A stretch of DNA of 64,000 nt from Delphinus delphis (GCF_949987515.2 NC_082691.1:34904417-34968416); one strand, 5' to 3'. Shown: positions 23,697 through 36,069, numbered from the stretch's first letter. Notes: generated by a model not told the origin, from the sequence alone. A program made the numbers and translations.

Positions 23697-23855
23697 CATG
23701 CTCGTTGATCTGACGTAGACGTTGTTTTTCAGATGGCAGTTTCCATCATTTGGCACCACTATGCCTGCCAATTTGCTATCTAGAGCAAGATGAGATGTCT
23801 GGTCTGTCATCACCAGCAGCAATCTTTTAGCTTCTTTTCGCCATCCAATGTGACT
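23697..23855 (-). CDS. ITGB8: ITGB8 exon 6 (beta-I domain core)
   Basis: A 159-bp exon. The acceptor is TATTTTAAG|AGTCAC and the donor is AGCATG|GTAATA, phase 0 on both sides, 53 codons. It reads [20 protein letters not shown] and continues through [20 protein letters not shown] to [16 protein letters not shown] corresponds to the strand and loop that supply another metal-site Asp in integrin beta-I domains. [10 protein letters not shown] is the conserved helix-loop after it. The end reads VRSTSM where I remember VKSTTM in human. A 581-bp intron separates it from exon 5 and a 13.1-kb intron separates it from exon 7. Confidence 0.97.
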
Positions 23856-24436
23856 CTTAAAATAAACATGTAATTAGATCTTGTACAATAACATAGATCT
23901 TTACTATGGTTTTCATTTCAAGTAAACATTAAATTTAAAACATTAAGTCAGGCTAGAATGATGTGCATAAATTCAGTGCTGTTTCATAAATAGCATTAAC
24001 TTTTATTTGTATATCCTCTTCCACAGCCGTTTGACCACACTTTCTCCTGGCTAGAGACTTCTGGTGTTCCACAGAGGAAGAACAAGCCAGGTTTATGAAG
24101 TGCAGACTGCCCACTGTGATGTGAGTAGGACAACAAGCTACTTCTGTTTTTTTCCTTGGAGAGTAGTGAGTGAAAAGAGCAGCCCTTTTGGAAATGATTT
24201 TCCAAGTGCATAAGTTATTCTTTCCCTTTTATCTTTTCCTATTTATAACCCTCTCCTAATTTAGCCCCTCTGTCCTGAACACATACCAAAATGAATAATA
24301 CTGGTGACAAATAACAGATAGGAGAAGAATGTATTCTTCTATGCTATGTTTTCACTCCATAAATCAAAGGGAAAAATCCTAAATTCTTGGAGAATTTTTC
24401 ATCTGAGCAAATATTCAATAATGTGAAACTTCTTAC
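23856..24436 (-). other. ITGB8 intron 5
   Basis: A 581-bp intron (GTAAGA donor, TTTTAAG acceptor) between exons 5 and 6, the shortest in the window. I see no recognisable transposon or repeat in it. Confidence 0.9.
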
Positions 24437-24602
24437 CTCACAGACAGCTGCCTGAAGCATAGCATCAAAACCTCCTTCAGGTGTATCTATATTTCCAGAG
24501 ATCTTCTGTCTGTGAACTGCTTTTTCAAACTCAGTGATGTTTTCCGTCAAAGACAGCACATGGATATACCCATGGGGAGGCATACAGTCTAAGTTGTAGT
24601 CA
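24437..24602 (-). CDS. ITGB8: ITGB8 exon 5 (beta-I domain, specificity loop and SyMBS/MIDAS glutamate)
   Basis: A 166-bp exon. The acceptor is CCATATAG|TGACTAC and the donor is TGTGAG|GTAAGA. It enters in phase 2 and leaves in phase 0. After the split Ser it encodes 55 residues, DYNLDCMPPHGYIH to LQAAVCE. The short loop between the last Cys of exon 4 and the Cys of YNLDC is the specificity-determining loop that helps beta-8 choose its ligand. GNIDTPEGGFDAM holds the Asn, Asp, Pro and Glu that in integrin beta chains bind the synergistic calcium site, and the Glu also completes the MIDAS. TENIT is a potential N-glycosylation site. The exon appears unchanged relative to remembered human beta-8, which suggests strong constraint. 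Confidence 0.97.
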
Positions 24603-25681
24603 CTATATGGGTAAAGAAGAAATGCAAATTCTGTTTTGCTATGCGTCCTTCAAAGATCCAAAATACTACTCATGGTCATAGTAAAAGTGTGTGGTTGATG
24701 TGAGAAGGGAATACCTTTTTTATTTTTGCCAAGAAAATTTTATTAGAGAAAATCTGTATTTTATAAAATCAGAGAAAAGCTCAATATTGGTGAATATTTC
24801 TTTGCATGTAGCAATATAATGCTTTGGTCGTCAAAACATAAAGAAGATTAAACATGTTTAATATAGGACACCTAAGGGCTTTTATTATGCAAATATGCAC
24901 TGTTAATTTTTAAGAGGAGATGAAAATTTACAGTGATTTCCTATCACATTTGCCCATGGAACAGCTGAAAAACACTTTTTGGGAAATGTTTTTAGGAATT
25001 TAGTTAAAATATTATACTACTGTTAGATATTTTAAAATATTTTGCTAATTTTAAAGTGATGCTTGGTGTAGAATTATTGATGCATGGTCAAAATTCATTA
25101 AAATTGTTTTGAGAATTCCATAATGTCCCCAAAGGTGAGGATCATTCCTCAGGTGCATTTGTATTCAGGGAGAAGGTGTGTGAAGCTCCATGTGGAGAGG
25201 CATCAGTCTTGTTCCTCTACAACAGAAAGCAGAGTTGTTTTGGTAAATTAGAGTATATGCTGTAAAGTGATCTGGGCAATTCATGAAAGTAGGAAAGAAG
25301 ACGATAAAATGAAATGTTTTGTTAAGGAAGAACTGAACACATTTATAGTTCTCTCTGAAAATTCAACAAGCTAAGTATCGTGTGAGAAATTCATATTTTA
25401 AAGGTCTGTTTTCCTTTCATAGTAGGGAATATGCTGTTCCAAAATGATAAGGAAAAGGGCTCTTTCTAGCAAACAAATTCTCTCTTTTGACCTACCTATC
25501 CTCCATGTGCTAGCTGAGTTTTGTTTGAAATCACATCATAAGCAATGTAATTATAAACAGTCACAATACAGTAATGGAAATACAGATGCAATACTGGCAA
25601 AATAAGTACTTTAAATTTGATAAACCTTAATTCAGCAAATTTGGATCAATCAAAAAAGGAATACAGAAGTTTCAAAGATGT

Positions 25682-25722
<41 letters not shown>

Positions 25723-26002
25723 GCCTGATTATTGGAGGTTTATCCAAAATTACTAATATTATTTGTGTTTTTTGTAATAGAAACTAAGTGAATGATATTT
25801 GAAAAAATATAAAGTAAAAAGCCACCCTTCAGTCTCAGAAGTTTTCAGATAGAAACATACTTCTTCTATACATATTTTCATTTATCATTTAATTAAAACA
25901 AAAATATAAAATTTAGTAAGTCTTTGATTTAAAAACAAAATGCGGTTTTATAAGATTTTAAATTTGTTTAGCATTAGGAAGTCCACGTCAAATATTAGAT
26001 AC
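24603..26002 (-). other. ITGB8 intron 4
   Basis: A 1.4-kb intron (GTATCT donor, CATATAG acceptor). It is AT-rich and unique-looking apart from the (TA)n run at 25688-25719. Confidence 0.9.
25688..25719. repeat. (TA)n microsatellite
   Basis: About 16 uninterrupted TA units between 'ttttt' and 'gtagcctg'. It lies ~280 bp from exon 4 on its donor side. Confidence 0.95.
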
Positions 26003-26249
26003 CTGCATTGATTATGAATTCTTTCTGGATGGATACTAATGTATGGTGAAACTGTTTTATCAACGTATGAGCCAAATCCAAGGCGGAAGTCATGGGAGAA
26101 AAATGCCATTTTTCTAGATAAATCATTTCCAACTGAATTTAATTTTTCAATATTATTGTGCATTGATGCTGAGACATCAACCAGATAATAAAGATCCACA
26201 GGATATTTCTTCAGAGGATGAATTTTCAGCATAAAATTAGCTTCAGCTC
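26003..26249 (-). CDS. ITGB8: ITGB8 exon 4 (start of beta-I domain with MIDAS motif)
   Basis: A 247-bp exon. The acceptor is GAACTAG|GAGCTG and the donor is AATGCAG|GTATCT. It enters in phase 1 and leaves in phase 2. It encodes 81 full codons, from AEANFMLKIHPL to HPERIHNQC, with the next Ser split over the intron. The beta-I domain starts at YPVDLYYLVDVSASM. DVSAS is the DxSxS metal-ion-dependent adhesion site (MIDAS), which coordinates the cation that contacts ligand. The next residues are HNN, where other beta chains have an acidic pair for the adjacent ADMIDAS site. Loss of that acidic pair is a known beta-8 trait. The terminal Cys opens the specificity-determining disulfide loop completed in exon 5. 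One visible difference from remembered human sequence is FFSHDF instead of FFSRDF. Confidence 0.97.
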
Positions 26250-27499
26250 CTAGTTCAGAGAAAGACAAACATAGTATAGTATTCATTTTAAACATCTCAG
26301 GTTAAGCTATCAATCATCCGGTCACATTTTAGGTATAGAACAATTATCACAAATTTGTGCATAATGAATGAAATTGGGAATATTCCAGAATAATTTCAAG
26401 GCAGTTTGGAAACTCTACCATCCCAGACATACCAATGTCTTAGTCTCCAACTTCTACAGTGCATTTCTCGTAATTCTATAGGGCAGATAGAGATAATAAC
26501 AAATAGACCAGCTCAACATAAATGTAATAGGTAATATATTTATCACCATATGAACCTGTATTTCTAGTGTCTAGTAAAGCATAGGACAAACAGCAAGCAG
26601 CATTCTATCATAAGAGAGAGTAGGTGTCTGTGCTTGTTTTCAGGTCGCATTTAGATATGAAGACAGCCAGAAAGGTATTCTAAGAAAATTTACCCCTTAT
26701 TGGATGCAGGTGTAGATTCATTCTTTTGGGTTAAGGTATATTTACATATGAGATGTGAAAACTCTGGTACTGAGCAGTACATTAAGCTATTCAAAATAAT
26801 TCCTACCTCATCATGTTACTTGATTAGATTCTCCCCAACAGTTAGTTGTAAGAGGAAATGAGACAGTGGTCTGAAGAATGATATGCAGCATTGCCACATT
26901 GAGGACCAAGACAATGTAGGGGACAGCATTTGTCCAATGCATAATGGGTGCATGATAAACATATGTTGAAGAGGGATCACAGGGGCAAAGAAACTGGATG
27001 AGTAGAGAGGGTCACCATAAGGAGAATTGTTGGAGCCTCCAAAAGACAACTGTCTTTGCAATACAGTTTTATTTAGTTTTCTGTCCATTATCAAGTCATA
27101 CAAGGATTTGGTACCCTACAGAGTTAGTACTTCTGTATTTAACTTTTTAAAGTACATGATGAAAAGTTATCAATTTAAATAGAGGAAGTTTGTGAATTTT
27201 ACTTTTTTAAATAATAAAGCAAATGCTTGTAAGTCATTAATTATTTGCACATGGGGAATATTTTGAGTGTAAAAAATTTTTTAATAAATACAAATTTGTA
27301 TACATAATTGGTAGCCTGATCTACTTATTAAAGGAATCTTACAATTTATCAAATCATATTTTCAGTCTTAATATGCTTAAAAATAGCAATATTTTAAAAC
27401 TTCACAAATCAAATGTTATACAGCCAGATTATGGAATGTATTAAAAATAGTAAGGTTTTTTGGTTTGTAATATTAATTATGGGAGAAAGGGGCTATTTA

Positions 27500-28900
27500 C
27501 TTATTCCTAATTTGCCTTTAAATGCAGGAAACTTCTTTATTATAACATTCTTGGATTTTCAGCCCAAGAGTTTGGGAGGAGAAATTGGGCTTGCATAGCC
27601 CAGCCCAGTCAATTCTTTCACTCCTTTTTTTAGGAGCTGGGCTGCCTCCAGTGAACATATATTTGGCTCTGCTTTCCAAGTATCTGGTGAAAAATCCTGC
27701 CCATGTGGAAGTGTCCTGCAATTTGGGTAGAGAAGTTTAATTCAGAAGAATGATAGAATCTGGTAGATAGGGCTGGATCGATGAGAAATAGAAATGGAGC
27801 GTATTGGGGAGTGTGGTTCATGTGGAGGAGCTTGAATTTTAATGTGGGTCAGCATTTAATTTTTAATTTTTTTAAAGTTGTGTAGTTGTTTTTAACTGTT
27901 GACTTGGACATATGGCTGAAGGCATTAGGAGCTGGCCACATGGTATTCTCATCTTGATGGATCATTATAGTTTATGGTGGCTCTGTCTAAAGATGAATGG
28001 CTGCCTATTTTTATAGAGTCATCGAAAAATGTACCAGATATTCAGCGTGTTGTGTGAGTTGTTATATTATTGGTTGGTTATCTCAGCCAACAGGCAGAGT
28101 CTACATAGCATCAGCAAAAGCACAGGCCTTGGAGGCCTGAGCTATTCAGGGAGCTCCAGTAAAATGCTAGCCACACAGGAGCCTTCAGCACAGGTCAGCT
28201 GCTCATAGCCCAGCAAGTGAATCCTAGTCTCACTGACCTCAGCAAAGAAGAGGGCTTTTAGGAAGCCTGGCCAAATGGCCATGGTTAGAGGGTGCAGGCT
28301 GCTGTAGCTTTATTTTGATTACATAGATGCTGGCGTTAGCACATGTACCTGGGTCAGTTGAAGACCTCAGCGTGGGCTGACACCTCAGTAAGACAAGTTT
28401 TCACTAAAGGAGAAAGGAGAATCTTTCTGTACACAGGCCTTTTACTCATTGCTGGAGAGAATGATAATCGCTACTTTTAAACTGCAAGGCACTTGAGTTT
28501 CCTAAAAGGTTCTAGCTTTAAGTAGTAAGCTTAAGGTGGGCAGCCCTACATAGGCTGACCCCAAACCCCACTCTGCTTGTTAAGGAGGAAGCTGAAGGGG
28601 CCAAGCTTAGATTACCATATTTTGCCCATGAGCCTGAGACACTCCCCACATTATGCTCTCAAGTTGGCTTTGGATTGGATAATTATATATGACGGAGAAA
28701 CCTTCTCTTGGAAGCAGTAGAAATATCTTTTCATGGGAACATGGATACCATGTCCTTGGATAAAATCTCCATTCAGTTCCTACTGTGGTGCCACCAACAA
28801 TGGGCTCAAAGGGAAGATGACATTAAAGAGGTTTTGAATATATTGAATGAGAAAGAAACACATCTAAAAATAAGACAATATCTGCGGCCATCACCACTGT
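27500..28900. repeat. Unclassified repeat-like region
   Basis: This stretch is GC-richer than its surroundings, with short open frames on both strands. The longest is 28708-28902 on plus, reading LDKISIQFLLWCHQQWAQRE. I do not recognise any family. It lacks splice-flanked exon structure and shows no clear LTR. It could be a decayed retroelement interior or unique DNA. Confidence 0.2.
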
Positions 28901-29080
28901 GATATAAATTCCAGCAGCAATGTCTTAAATGCTACTCTGAGAGAAGGAGCTATGTGGGGGTGGATTCTTTTAGTGGGTAAGAGCTACTAAGTGCAGTGAT
29001 CCATATAAAATATTTACCACAGTATTTGGTACACAGTAAATATATAGACATTAGTAATTATTACCATTAGTATTACTAGA

Positions 29081-29153
29081 TTCTAACATTAGATCTGTTC
29101 TAATGTTAGAATAGATGATAGATAGCACTGTTCTATCTAACATTAGATAGAAC
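29081..29153. repeat. Pair of short inverted repeats
   Basis: 'ttctaacattaga' at 29081-29093 pairs with 'tctaatgttagaa' at 29099-29111. About 20 bp later 'gttctatctaacattagata' (29130 on) is nearly self-complementary through 29153. The word 'taacattaga' is shared between the two units, so they probably arose by local duplication. Confidence 0.7.
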
Positions 29154-31803
29154 AACATTAGGATAAGAACTGTTTATTTATCTCTGAAGCCTCTGGGTTT
29201 GGTACATGCATAGCCACTCATAAATGTTCTTTAAACTATATTGGAAGAATATTTTGATACAGCATTTCAAAAGGCCCATATATATACCACAGTAAGAAGC
29301 TAATATTTATAACTTCTTTCCCATAGTTTAGGGAGATCTTAAATAGTTTCTCTCTATAAGAGGAAAAGAGTATCATCTGGCCCCCAAAATATTTATGCCA
29401 CCACTTACATTATCTCCAGGAAAGCTTCATCCTCATAATTTGAGATTCTAAAGGCTCAAGTCCTATTCCTTTGATTAACTTTAAAGGCAAGAAAAGAGTC
29501 TGTGACATAGAATAAGAAAGAGGACTTGGAGGAAAGTTGAGACCTACTTAGAACTATTGCCAATATTGGTTTGAATAGACCAAAAAAATAAAGTTGTTCG
29601 AATGAGTTTTAAATCACTCAAATAATGGCGTGAGCATCTCTGAAGAGCTGGCTACAACAAACATGACTGGATATTAAGAAAAGATAACTAAGAAATATTC
29701 TGCATAAGATGAAAGTGAAAAACCGTAAGAAAATATGGAGAACTGTAGCAGGAGGAAAGAGCTGCCAATTTCTATTCATTATCCTTGAGCAGGGGAAGGA
29801 GAAGGCCCAAGAATTAGACTAGTTTGAAACAGCAAGGTACAGACTCCAGCACATTTCTGGATTTCTGTGTGGGATAAAATGGGGGATATGTGCCAGGTGT
29901 TGAGGAGGAAAAATGCATGACTCTATAGTTTTAGGTTTTTTGAAAAAAGTTTTGAATTCAAGAAGAATACCTGAAAAATCTTACATTTTAAATTAAGCTA
30001 CACTAAAGAACTTTTTTTCTTTAAAATATTAAAATGAATCAAGTTTGAAACCTTTTCTTCAATTAGTGAAGTACAAATTATACTCATCCTTGTCATATAC
30101 ATTATATTACTTCTGAAACAGAAATCGAGAATTATCTTCTCTCACCTATCTTCCTAAAGATTTCATTTCATTTCACTGTTCTTAGGGGACATAAACTAGG
30201 ATTAGTCACCTATTTCTGTTATTATTTTTCCATAAAATTGATAGGTAAAAATTTTAAAAAGTATAGTTTAAGAAGTAAAAAGTAAATATCTTTTTAAAAT
30301 CTCATTTAAAATATTCAATTATATATATTATATACATATTTTATATAGCCCTAACATTCCTTTAAAAACTTAGTATATGATATAGTGGAAATATTTTTAT
30401 TTTTAAAAATAAAAACTTTTTAAAATCCTTAATAAATGCTACATTGAAGGTCATGAATTTTTATCAGGTAAGAATAAAGTGGTTATCTATAAATAAATCT
30501 AATAAATCAAAATTAATATTAGGGAATAAATGTATTTTACACTTAGGTATTCATTATACCAGACCCTCAACTCTTATATATATATTAGGGTGCAAAGGAC
30601 TTTACATTGTAAGGAATGAGGTTCCTGTATATCTGGAGTTGGTAAAATACAGCTTTATATATTATGCCCCAAAGCTGGCATGTCTTTGATGCCACGATGC
30701 ACTTTTAGATGAACTTATTAAATCTATTTTAATAATTATTTGCTATATATGCAGATTATAAAAATATAGTTCTGTCATAGCTATGTTGGAAAGATAACAT
30801 ACACGTTAGACAGTTAGTAACTATTTCCACACAGAAATTCATGAGGATTGGGGAATTGACTAAAATCAAACCCTATAATGATTGACATAGACATTAAGCA
30901 TTTGTGTTTTGATTCTCCTACTCCCATGATCTCATTCATACTACCTTCACTTACTACCTCATGTTGACATCTCCAGCTTCTCAATCTCCAACTCTGTCTC
31001 TCCCCAGAACACCTAATGGGTAAGTCACTACCTTAATTCAAGATGTCTGTTTGAACTCAGACTCACCCCCTCCACAAAGAGCAGCCTTCTCCACCTCACC
31101 TAGATGCTCGAGCCAGAGCCCAGGTGTTCCCATACTCATCAATCACCAATCCCTGGGGATGAAACCTCCGGATTATCTCTCAAGTCTGGCCATTTTTCTC
31201 CTGCCTTGTTACCATTACTGCCATTGCTTATCTACAGCACTGAAATAACTTCCCAACTTTTGAACTGTTAATTTATAGTCTCAGGAGGATTCAGCCACCA
31301 TTATGTCTACAGAAGAGAACAGACTAAATTCATTTAAGTGTATAAATTTAAAAGTAACATACCAGTATAAAAAAATGCACCTTGTAATTTTCAAATCTCA
31401 AGTATTTAAAAAAGAGCAAGACATTTTTTAAGGCTATTAGTCATTTTTTAGAGGTAAATAATATATGATAAGCCTCATCTGTAAGCTGTTGAAAATTAAT
31501 ATTCAGTGAGAAAAATAAGCAAATTTATATGGAGGGGCAAATCACACACAAAGTGGAGAGATAAAGATAATTAATAAGCTTAAGAAAAATATTCAAGCTT
31601 TCTAGTAATAGGAAAAAGACAAAAGAAAACAGCTAATAGACTAGTTACACTTAACAAATTGAAGAGATTAAAAAGAATGAGAATGGGTGAGGTTGACTCT
31701 TGAAAGCCTAACTGGACATGAATTTTTCTTGTGAATAATCTGGTAATACACATGACCTAGTAAATCTATTCCTAGGAATGTATCCTAAATAAATATGTTG
31801 TTA

Positions 31804-31840
31804 CATATATGGAGAGATAGATAGATATAGATAGATACAT
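31804..31840. repeat. GATA-type microsatellite
   Basis: A short interrupted run of 'gata' / 'gatata' units within 'gagagatagatagatatag'. It is too short and impure to be highly variable. Confidence 0.7.
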
Positions 31841-31919
31841 GTATAATGAGTATCACTGAAGATTTGTTTAAACAAACTGCATTTAAATTTGATTGGGACT
31901 GTCTTACATTTATTGATTC

Positions 31920-33545
31920 ACTTAGATTTTGTTACATTACTAGAATATATTTATAGAAAACTGTTATTTTTATAATATTGTTTCCCTATTCAGGAACATA
32001 AAATTCTTCTGCATCTATTCATACTGTCTTTTACGTAGCACAATAGACTCTACATATTTTTTAGAAAGTTTATCACTAGGCAGTTTACATTTTAGGTTGC
32101 TGCTTTGAAATGATCCCTTTTTAAGTTATATTTAATACTATATAAGAAATTCATTGATTTTTGAATATTTAAAAAATTTCCTGCCATGGCCTTTTATTTT
32201 TAATTTTAATAGTTAGTTTTCGTTGATTTGCCTGGATTTCCAGGTAGAAATATAATGATAATTTTGCTTTATCTTTTCAAAATGTTGATAACACATACTT
32301 GGTTTTCTTGTCTGATTGCTTTTATGTAAAACTTTCAGAAGGATTTTAATACATATTAAAAAAGTAGTCTTCAATTTTGGTTTGGGCAGGAATGGATACT
32401 AAATTTTTTTTGTATGATTTTTGGCATCTATTGAGATAACAATATATATTTTTCTTCTTTTGGCAAACTAAGATGATAAAAATACATTAATTTTAAGACA
32501 ATCAACTACCCTAGGTTAGATCTACTTGTATGGTGACATTGCTCTTATTATCACATGCAGTTTAATTTGATTTCTTAAAATGTTATTAGGGATTTGATAC
32601 TAGAGTTATGATAAGCTTGTAAAAATTGAGTAGCTTCTAAGCCTTCTCTAAAACCATGGAAGAGTTCATGTAGCATAGGGATAATGTGTTCTTTAAATGT
32701 TTAGGGGAACATGAAATCATTTCTCCCCATGAAATCCTTTAGACCTAATGTTTTTAGGGGGAGTTTCTTTTATAATTTTCTTAACTTCTTATATCTTTAT
32801 TAGGTTTCTTAGGGGTTTCCCTCTTCTTGAGTCAATTTTAGTCATGTATATTTTCCTAGAAAATTATCTTTATTATTACGATTTATATATTTTACCACAT
32901 TTAATGCATTTTACCATTTTTAATATTTTCTTAAAGTTTTTTTTTACCCAATATTTGTTTCTCTGGTTATGGTCTGTATAATCAGGTCATTTGCTTTTTG
33001 TCCTTTTTTCTTAATTAGCTTTGCCAATAATTTGTCTATTTCATTGGGCTTTACAAATAACCAGATTTTGGATTTATACGTTCGTTTTACTTTTTTATTT
33101 CTATTTTGCATTCCATTTTGTTTTTTTTCTTAACTTATGAATTTCTTCCTCTGTTTTCCTTATGGTTATTTTGTTTTTGTTGTTTCTATACCTTTATCTG
33201 GATGCTTCATTCTTCTTTAATAATAAAAGCATTTAAAGTTTTGAATTATCCTGAGAGCAACTTTGAACACATACCATTATGTTATGATGTGTGTTGTTAT
33301 TATTGTTATTATCAAATAGTCTATGACTAGAGTTTTGATTTATTCTTGGAGATAGAACTTATTTAGGAAAATCTTTTCTTTGTTTCTCTATTATTTAATA
33401 TTTGTTTATCCTCTTGTATTGATTTTAAATTTTATTGCGAGGTGTTCAGAGATGTTGGCCTATAAAAACAGTTTCACTTTTTGGAGTTCAGTTTTCTTGT
33501 ATAAAATATAATTAATTTCTAAAAATATTTCATAGCTTTTGAAAA
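31920..33545 (-). mobile_element. Ancient L1 (L1M-like) ORF2 remnant
   Basis: On the plus strand one can follow typical reverse-complement L1 ORF2 phrases in order: 'ggcatctattgagataacaa', 'tttgccaataatttgtctat', 'ccagattttggatttat', 'cttctttaataataaaagca', 'tttaaagttttgaattatcc' and 'ttttattgcgaggtgttcag'. Divergence is very high and no reading frame survives. A small plus-strand L1-like piece ('attcctaggaatgtatccta') precedes it near 31765. Confidence 0.65.
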
Positions 33546-33565
33546 CATTATTTTATATATCAAGA

Positions 33566-33917
33566 ATTATGGATTGAATTTTGCCCCCTCCCTGCCCGCC
33601 CCCAGCCAAATTTCTATGTTGAAGCCCTGACTCACAATGTGATGGTGTTTGGAGATGGAGCCTTTGGGAGATGACTAGATATAGATGAGGTCCTGAGGGT
33701 GGGGTCCTCATGGTGGGTTCAGTGCCCTTATATATAGACAACAGAGAGCTCCTTTTCTGTCTGTCTGTCATTCTCTCTCCCTCCCCAGAAACCGAATCTG
33801 CCAGCACCTTGATCTTAGACTTCCTAGCTCCTAGAACTGTGAGAAAATAAATTTCTGTTGTTTAAGGCACATAGTATGTGGTATTTTGCTATGGCAGCAA
33901 TAGAAGGTGGCAAGTGT
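33566..33917 (+). mobile_element. MaLR-type (MLT1-like) solo LTR, second copy
   Basis: It belongs to the same LTR group as 12236-12605: 'ttatggattgaattttgccc', 'tgttgaagccctgactcaca', 'gatggtgtttggagatggag', 'caccttgatcttagacttcc', 'agaactgtgagaaaataaat', 'ttctgttgtttaaggcacat' and 'ggtattttgctatggcagca'. It is immediately adjacent to the ancient L1. Confidence 0.75.
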
Positions 33918-34534
33918 CATAATCTTACCAACCTAGTTACTTTAATTTTTGTGTACCCCTTTCCAGCTGTCACTCATTTATGTCCATACTGGGCTGTATA
34001 ATTGTTGGATATGGTGAAGTGCACAGTTTTAATTGGAAGCTGGGAATATGCCTAGGGCCAAGAAAGAAATGGATTTCGTTATTTTGGTAATCCAAGAGTC
34101 TGGGAAAAATAGCTCAGCTTTGGAATTGGGAGGTCATATGTTGATAATGGTTATTCAAAAGTTTAATGACAGGACAATACCACCCAAAATGAAATAATGA
34201 TGGCTTGAAGGCAATCGCATACCACTTAAAACTAAATGTATCTAGTTGAGTGATGCATATCTTTGTACCTGAACTTATCTTGCCATATGTAGTTAGTTCA
34301 TTGGGATTCTCTGGCACTGGAGAAAATGAATAATTTCCAGTGGCCTGCTACATGTGCAATACAGTGGTGTGGAAGGACAAGTATAAGAGAAGTATTGGAG
34401 GAAAAGCGTACGTTACTCTCAGGGGCCAAATCAGCTCAAGTTAATTATGATAATTATGAATTATAGTTTTCTGTTACAAGCTTATCACACAGGCTCTAAG
34501 ACTTAGCTTAATTCACATCTCTTACTAATTAATC

Positions 34535-34820
34535 AACTAACAAATTCAGCAAACACTTATGGAGTGCTTACTACATGCCAGCACTCTGTTAGGCATTGGA
34601 GAAACAGAGTGGAATAAAACATGTTCTCTTTCTTCCAGAGCTGGCAGTGGCATAGGAACACAATTACAGTACAATGTGATCAAGTTTGGAAACACATAAT
34701 TATAATATAGTGTGGTCAGGTTTGCAGAGTGTCCGAGGCCACACAGCTAGCTATAGGCATAAGAAAGACTAGAATTCTGATTTCTTGATTCTGAGCCCAC
34801 TCTTATTTCTACTGTAGCAA
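34535..34820 (-). repeat. MIR/L2-type ancient repeat
   Basis: 'acttatggagtgcttactac', 'atgccagcactctgttaggc' and later 'ggccacacagctagctatag' with 'ttgattctgagcccactctt' are reverse MIR (or L2-tail plus MIR) features. It lies ~100 bp from exon 3 on its donor side. Confidence 0.5.
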
Positions 34821-34914
34821 TACTGCCTGCCATAAAATGTTAAATATGAGCAAATAAAGCTAGATATAATTTCAAATGAAGAATCATCATTGATTTATTT
34901 GAAAATAACCATAC

Positions 34915-35086
34915 CTTGACGTAGCTGAATCAGCACTTCTCCTGGTGTCACCTGGGTATTGATTTCATTTTCACTTGGTGTTACATGCACAGATGGGTAT
35001 TCTATCAAATCAATTGAGCAGCCTTTGTTTATTAAATTGGAAACAATATCACAACGTTCATTCTTTGATCCACCTGAAATGAAATC
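34915..35086 (-). CDS. ITGB8: ITGB8 exon 3 (end of PSI and start of hybrid domain)
   Basis: A 172-bp exon. The acceptor is TTAAACAG|GATTTC and the donor is CGTCAAG|GTATGG. It enters in phase 0 and leaves in phase 1, encoding 57 full codons plus the first base of a Gly codon. The protein begins DFISGGSKNERCDIV and ends GEVLIQLRQ. It carries the last PSI cysteines (ERC, KGC) and the first strands of the hybrid domain, which links PSI to the ligand-binding beta-I domain. The stretch SVHVTPSENE appears one residue shorter than the human protein as I recall it (human has two Ile before the Pro). The frame is preserved, so this is an in-frame indel rather than damage. The preceding intron is ~5.9 kb and the following one ~8.7 kb. 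Confidence 0.95.
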
Positions 35087-36069
35087 CTGTTTAAAAGAAG
35101 GAAAATCACTGATGTTTTTAGTGCATATCATCTCAGTTATAACCAAAGAAAACCACATAACGAACACTGCAAAGAAGCCATCTTCCAATATTGTACAAAT
35201 TATACAACTGTTAAGAATAGCTGCATGTTTCCAATAAGAATACTGGCAAATTTGTCTTAAATAAAGCTTTAATTTCTAAATGTTATTTTGAAAGAAGAAA
35301 ATGAATATTAAAAAGGAGATTTAAACTAAGTACTTTAAATATTGTTAACTGATCACTTTAAAATTATACCAACTTAATTCCTTCTAAATATTTTATTTTG
35401 GAAATACTGCTCCAAAAGAAAATTTAGCCAAAATAGACCATTCAGTGTGGTTCCACATGTAAGCTTCAGTTCTCAAAGAACCCAACTGGTATGTTTACTA
35501 TATACTATTATGTTTGGAATGTGAGAGCAAGTCCTTAGAAATCACATGCCTAATTAGATACTGAAAATTCATAAAAGAATGAATTGGAAATCTATATTTC
35601 TTAGACTAAAAATTCCCCGACTTCTTATACACGTAACAGCCTGTAATTCAGTAAACCAAGGAAGATGCTCATAATGAGACTGGGAGATATAAAAGTGCAG
35701 CTCAAAGTCTCCTGATTTTGAACAGAATCTTGAACTTTCATTACCATTCAGCACTGGTTAGTTGATGGTAATCCAATAGCCATCCATTAAACTTGGAATT
35801 AATGGAGCAAGCTTAAAATATAATTTATCTTGACTGAGAAAGATTTGATATTTTTATTTTTGAATGTAACCATTCAGGTTTTTTCCTAAGAACAGGAAAT
35901 GTATTGAAAAGTATAGAAATATAGTTTATTATATATAATGTTGGCCTGAATTATTTGGGATATTTGCTTAGTGATCTTCCTGGATGTGGCTATTTTGATC
36001 TGGCATTCAGTCATTCCTCATCTAGTTTAACCGATTCAGAGAACTGGGTTTCTGATCAATTACTCATTC

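Larger units (their letters stand above)
26250..34914 (-). other. ITGB8 intron 3
   Basis: An 8.7-kb intron (GTATGG donor, AACTAG acceptor). The interval 26250-27500 and most of 29160-31730 are AT-rich with nothing I can name. The interval 27500-28900 is GC-richer and looks like an old unclassified repeat or retroelement remnant, listed separately. A pyrimidine-rich block at 30900-31260 may be L2-derived but is too decayed to assign. The distal third is an ancient L1 and a MaLR LTR. Confidence 0.8.

Noticed and set aside
34959..35237. A 92-residue plus-strand frame
   Set aside because: It is antisense to ITGB8 exon 3 and its intron flank.
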